Below, one piece after another: positions 5,509 through 7,409 of a stretch of 7,409 bases of DNA; position 1 is the stretch's first letter; each line of letters starts with the position of its first letter. The notes below the pieces were generated by a model, which did not search any database, was not told the origin of the DNA, and saw nothing but the letters and a program-made list of their open reading frames with translations. A program made the position numbers and the translations under genes. The stretch is from Palsa-1392 sp036493915 (GTDB lineage: Bacteria; Verrucomicrobiota; Verrucomicrobiia; Chthoniobacterales; UBA10450): assembly GCA_036493915.1 (NCBI GenBank), contig DASXPA010000220.1, forward strand, positions 1 through 7,409, given 5' to 3'.

Positions 5509-7409
5509 TTAACGCTTGGCGTCTTCGATCGCTTCGGTCTCTTCGGAGTCGGACTCGCGCCCGAGCAGGCGTTCGATTTCTTCGTCGGAAATCGCATCGA
5601 GGTTAACTGCACCAGTGGCTTCGGTTTGCGCCGACACTGGCATGGATTCCGCGGCGGGTGCCGCACCACCGAGGTGACCCGCGATCAACGACGCGATTTG
5701 ACCGATGGTCCGAGCTCGCATCAGACTCGTTGGAGGTAGAGCAACGCCGACCGCCCCTTCAAGCGACGTCTCGATTTCGACACCCATCAACGAATCCAGT
5801 CCAAGATCGGTGAGCGGCTGATCGTCACGGAGGCTGTCAGGCTTGACTCGCAAAACGGAGCCAACGGCTTCCCGGACAGCCTGGCATATAACAGCCTGCT
5901 TTTCAGCCGGAGAAGCTGCGTCGATCCGGCTTCGCCAGCTACTCGTTGCACCGACTGTCTCCTCATTTTCAAGCGCGGCGAAAATGCGCTCCGGAAAGGG
6001 ATTTTCCTGCATGCTTCTAAAGAATTGACGCCATTTTTTCCAATCAACCCGAATCAAAATCGCTTGGGCGCTTCCCGCACAAAGGAACGACTCAAGCAGC
6101 GCCATCGCTTCACCGGGCGAAATTGCATTTGTTCCCTGCCGGGCAAGGAAATCGGCGACACGCTCGTTGCGCGCGACAAAGCCTTCGCCGCCGAGTACGC
6201 CCCAGTTGATAGTAAGCGCGGGAAGGCCGAGCGCCTGACGATGGTGCGCCAGGCTGTCGAGAAAAGCGTTCGCCGCACTGTAATTTCCCTGAGCGGGATT
6301 ACCAAAAATGCTTGAGATAGAAGAGAACATCACAAAGCAATCGAGTTTCATTCCTCGGGTTGCTTCGTGGAGGAGCCACGCGCCGTGCGCCTTTGGTCCG
6401 AAGACGGTTCGCATGCGCTCGGGCGTGAGCGAGGCGAGCGGGGCATCATCGATTACCATCGCAAGATGAAAGAGACCGCGCAGCGGCTGCACGCCGGACT
6501 TGATTTCCGCAAAAAGTCGCCGCACGTCATCGGGCGCGCCGACATCCGCAGACACCACGCGCACTTCCACACCGCGCTTCTGCAGGTCCTCAACAAACTT
6601 GCTGGCCTCCGGACTGGAAGCGCCGCTCCGGCTCGTGAGCACAAGATGGCGCGCACCGCGTTCAGCCAGCCACCGAGCCAGCACTTTGCCGTATCCGCCG
6701 AAAGCGCCGGTAATGAGATAACATCCGTCCGGCTTGACCTCGAATCCCTGAGCGGGCAATTCACCGCGCCGCGAAACAAAGGGCGTCGGGAATGCGACCA
6801 CAACCTTGCCGATGTGTTTTCCGCCAGCCATGAGCCGAAACGCGGAATTAATGCGGGAGGCAGGAAAGGCCCGGAAGGGAAGCGGCCGCAACGCACCCTT
6901 TTCGACCAAGTCAGAAATCTCCTCCAGCATCTGGCGGGTCAGTTCTTCGTTACCTTGGAAAACCGCATCCATAGCCACGACATGGAACGACGCATTATTG
7001 CGCAGAGGCCGAAGCGGGATGCGCGCGTTTTGATAGATGTCGCGCTTGCCAATTTCGATGAAGCGGCCGAATTCGGCGAGACAGGAAAGACCCATCGGGA
7101 TCGCTTCCCCAGCGAGTGCATTCAGAACCACATCCACTCCTTTGCCAGCGGTTATCTTCAGCACTGACTCGGCAAAATCGCCGCGTCGCGAGTCGATTAC
7201 GTGTTCTACCCCCAGCGTTTTGAGCAAAGCACGTTTGCTCGGGCTACCGGCGGTGGCGATCACTTCCGCTCCAAGATGCAGCGCGATCTGGATCGCGGCC
7301 ATTCCGACTCCACCTGCCCCCGCGTGAACAAGAACGCGCTCGCGCTCACGCAGCCGCCCCACGTTTCGCAACGCATACCACGCGGTCATGAAAACGACCG
7401 GTAACGTTG
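5509..7409 (-). CDS. Type I polyketide synthase, C-terminal part (ER-KR-ACP), 5' end outside window
   Basis: This is the C-terminal 633 codons of a modular PKS that extends chains on an acyl carrier protein in the cytoplasm. The frame is open to the window edge, so the ATG at 7389 is internal and not the start. Numbered from that Met, the enoylreductase NADPH-binding part has HAGAGGVGMAA at 22-32 and the family signature IGKRDIY at 113-119. The ketoreductase spans about 222-450, with the nucleotide motif TGAFGGYG at 227-234. Its catalytic residues fit K333, S357, Y370 and N374. The motif IDD at 313-315 and no Trp eight residues before the Tyr indicate a B-type KR. The ACP is at about 500-573, with phosphopantetheine Ser533 in DLGLDSLMG. 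A flexible Ala/Pro/Glu-rich tail ends in an acidic helix, DEEIERLLG. KR plus ER implies a reducing module, presumably with KS, AT and DH upstream. No thioesterase or reductase domain follows the ACP. Confidence 0.96.
   Translation of the reverse strand, partial: TLPVVFMTAWYALRNVGRLRERERVLVHAGAGGVGMAAIQIALHLGAEVIATAGSPSKRALLKTLGVEHVIDSRRGDFAESVLKITAGKGVDVVLNALAGEAIPMGLSCLAEFGRFIEIGKRDIYQNARIPLRPLRNNASFHVVAMDAVFQGNEELTRQMLEEISDLVEKGALRPLPFRAFPASRINSAFRLMAGGKHIGKVVVAFPTPFVSRRGELPAQGFEVKPDGCYLITGAFGGYGKVLARWLAERGARHLVLTSRSGASSPEASKFVEDLQKRGVEVRVVSADVGAPDDVRRLFAEIKSGVQPLRGLFHLAMVIDDAPLASLTPERMRTVFGPKAHGAWLLHEATRGMKLDCFVMFSSISSIFGNPAQGNYSAANAFLDSLAHHRQALGLPALTINWGVLGGEGFVARNERVADFLARQGTNAISPGEAMALLESFLCAGSAQAILIRVDWKKWRQFFRSMQENPFPERIFAALENEETVGATSSWRSRIDAASPAEKQAVICQAVREAVGSVLRVKPDSLRDDQPLTDLGLDSLMGVEIETSLEGAVGVALPPTSLMRARTIGQIASLIAGHLGGAAPAAESMPVSAQTEATGAVNLDAISDEEIERLLGRESDSEETEAIEDAKR

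Noticed and set aside
6367..7167. Plus-strand open frame of 266 codons inside the PKS
   Set aside because: It lies opposite the intact ER and KR domains, shows no motif and is rich in His/Arg, typical of an antisense shadow in GC-rich coding DNA.
1..7409. Mobile elements, CRISPR arrays, tRNA or rRNA genes
   Set aside because: No transposase or recombinase frame, spaced direct repeats, or tRNA/rRNA-like segments were seen; nearly the whole window is explained by seven coding regions.

Overview
The window holds seven genes, all on the minus strand and read from right to left; both outer genes run off the window. No gene is encoded on the plus strand. The moderately GC-rich composition, the gene types and the lack of Shine-Dalgarno sequences suggest a Gram-negative soil-type bacterium. 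My best guess is Verrucomicrobiota (Chthoniobacterales-like), but this is an impression from protein style, not a proven assignment. The LolA-like protein argues for an outer membrane.

The right half (7409 to 3180) is the end of a biosynthetic operon. It starts inside a modular type I polyketide synthase, with the end of an enoylreductase, a complete B-type ketoreductase, an acyl carrier protein and an acidic tail. After 23 bases comes a free-standing NRPS-type condensation domain, whose stop codon overlaps the start of a membrane fatty-acid-desaturase-family enzyme. The synthase ends without a thioesterase, so the condensation protein is the best candidate for releasing the chain onto an amine or alcohol. 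The desaturase would act on the chain or the released lipid.

The middle (3131 to 2571) encodes a small secreted protein of unknown function with a Thr/Pro repeat and a highly charged tail. The left part (2508 to 1) is a tightly overlapping cassette: a LolD/MacB-type ATPase, a MacB/FtsX-type permease and a LolA-like periplasmic lipid- or lipoprotein-carrier protein.

Taken together (inference), the window may encode synthesis and envelope export of a polyketide-derived lipid. This is loosely like cyanobacterial heterocyst glycolipids, which are made by PKS enzymes and exported by a MacB-like ABC transporter. The link between the two halves rests on orientation and short spacing only. The start of the PKS, the rest of the cluster and the product are not visible.
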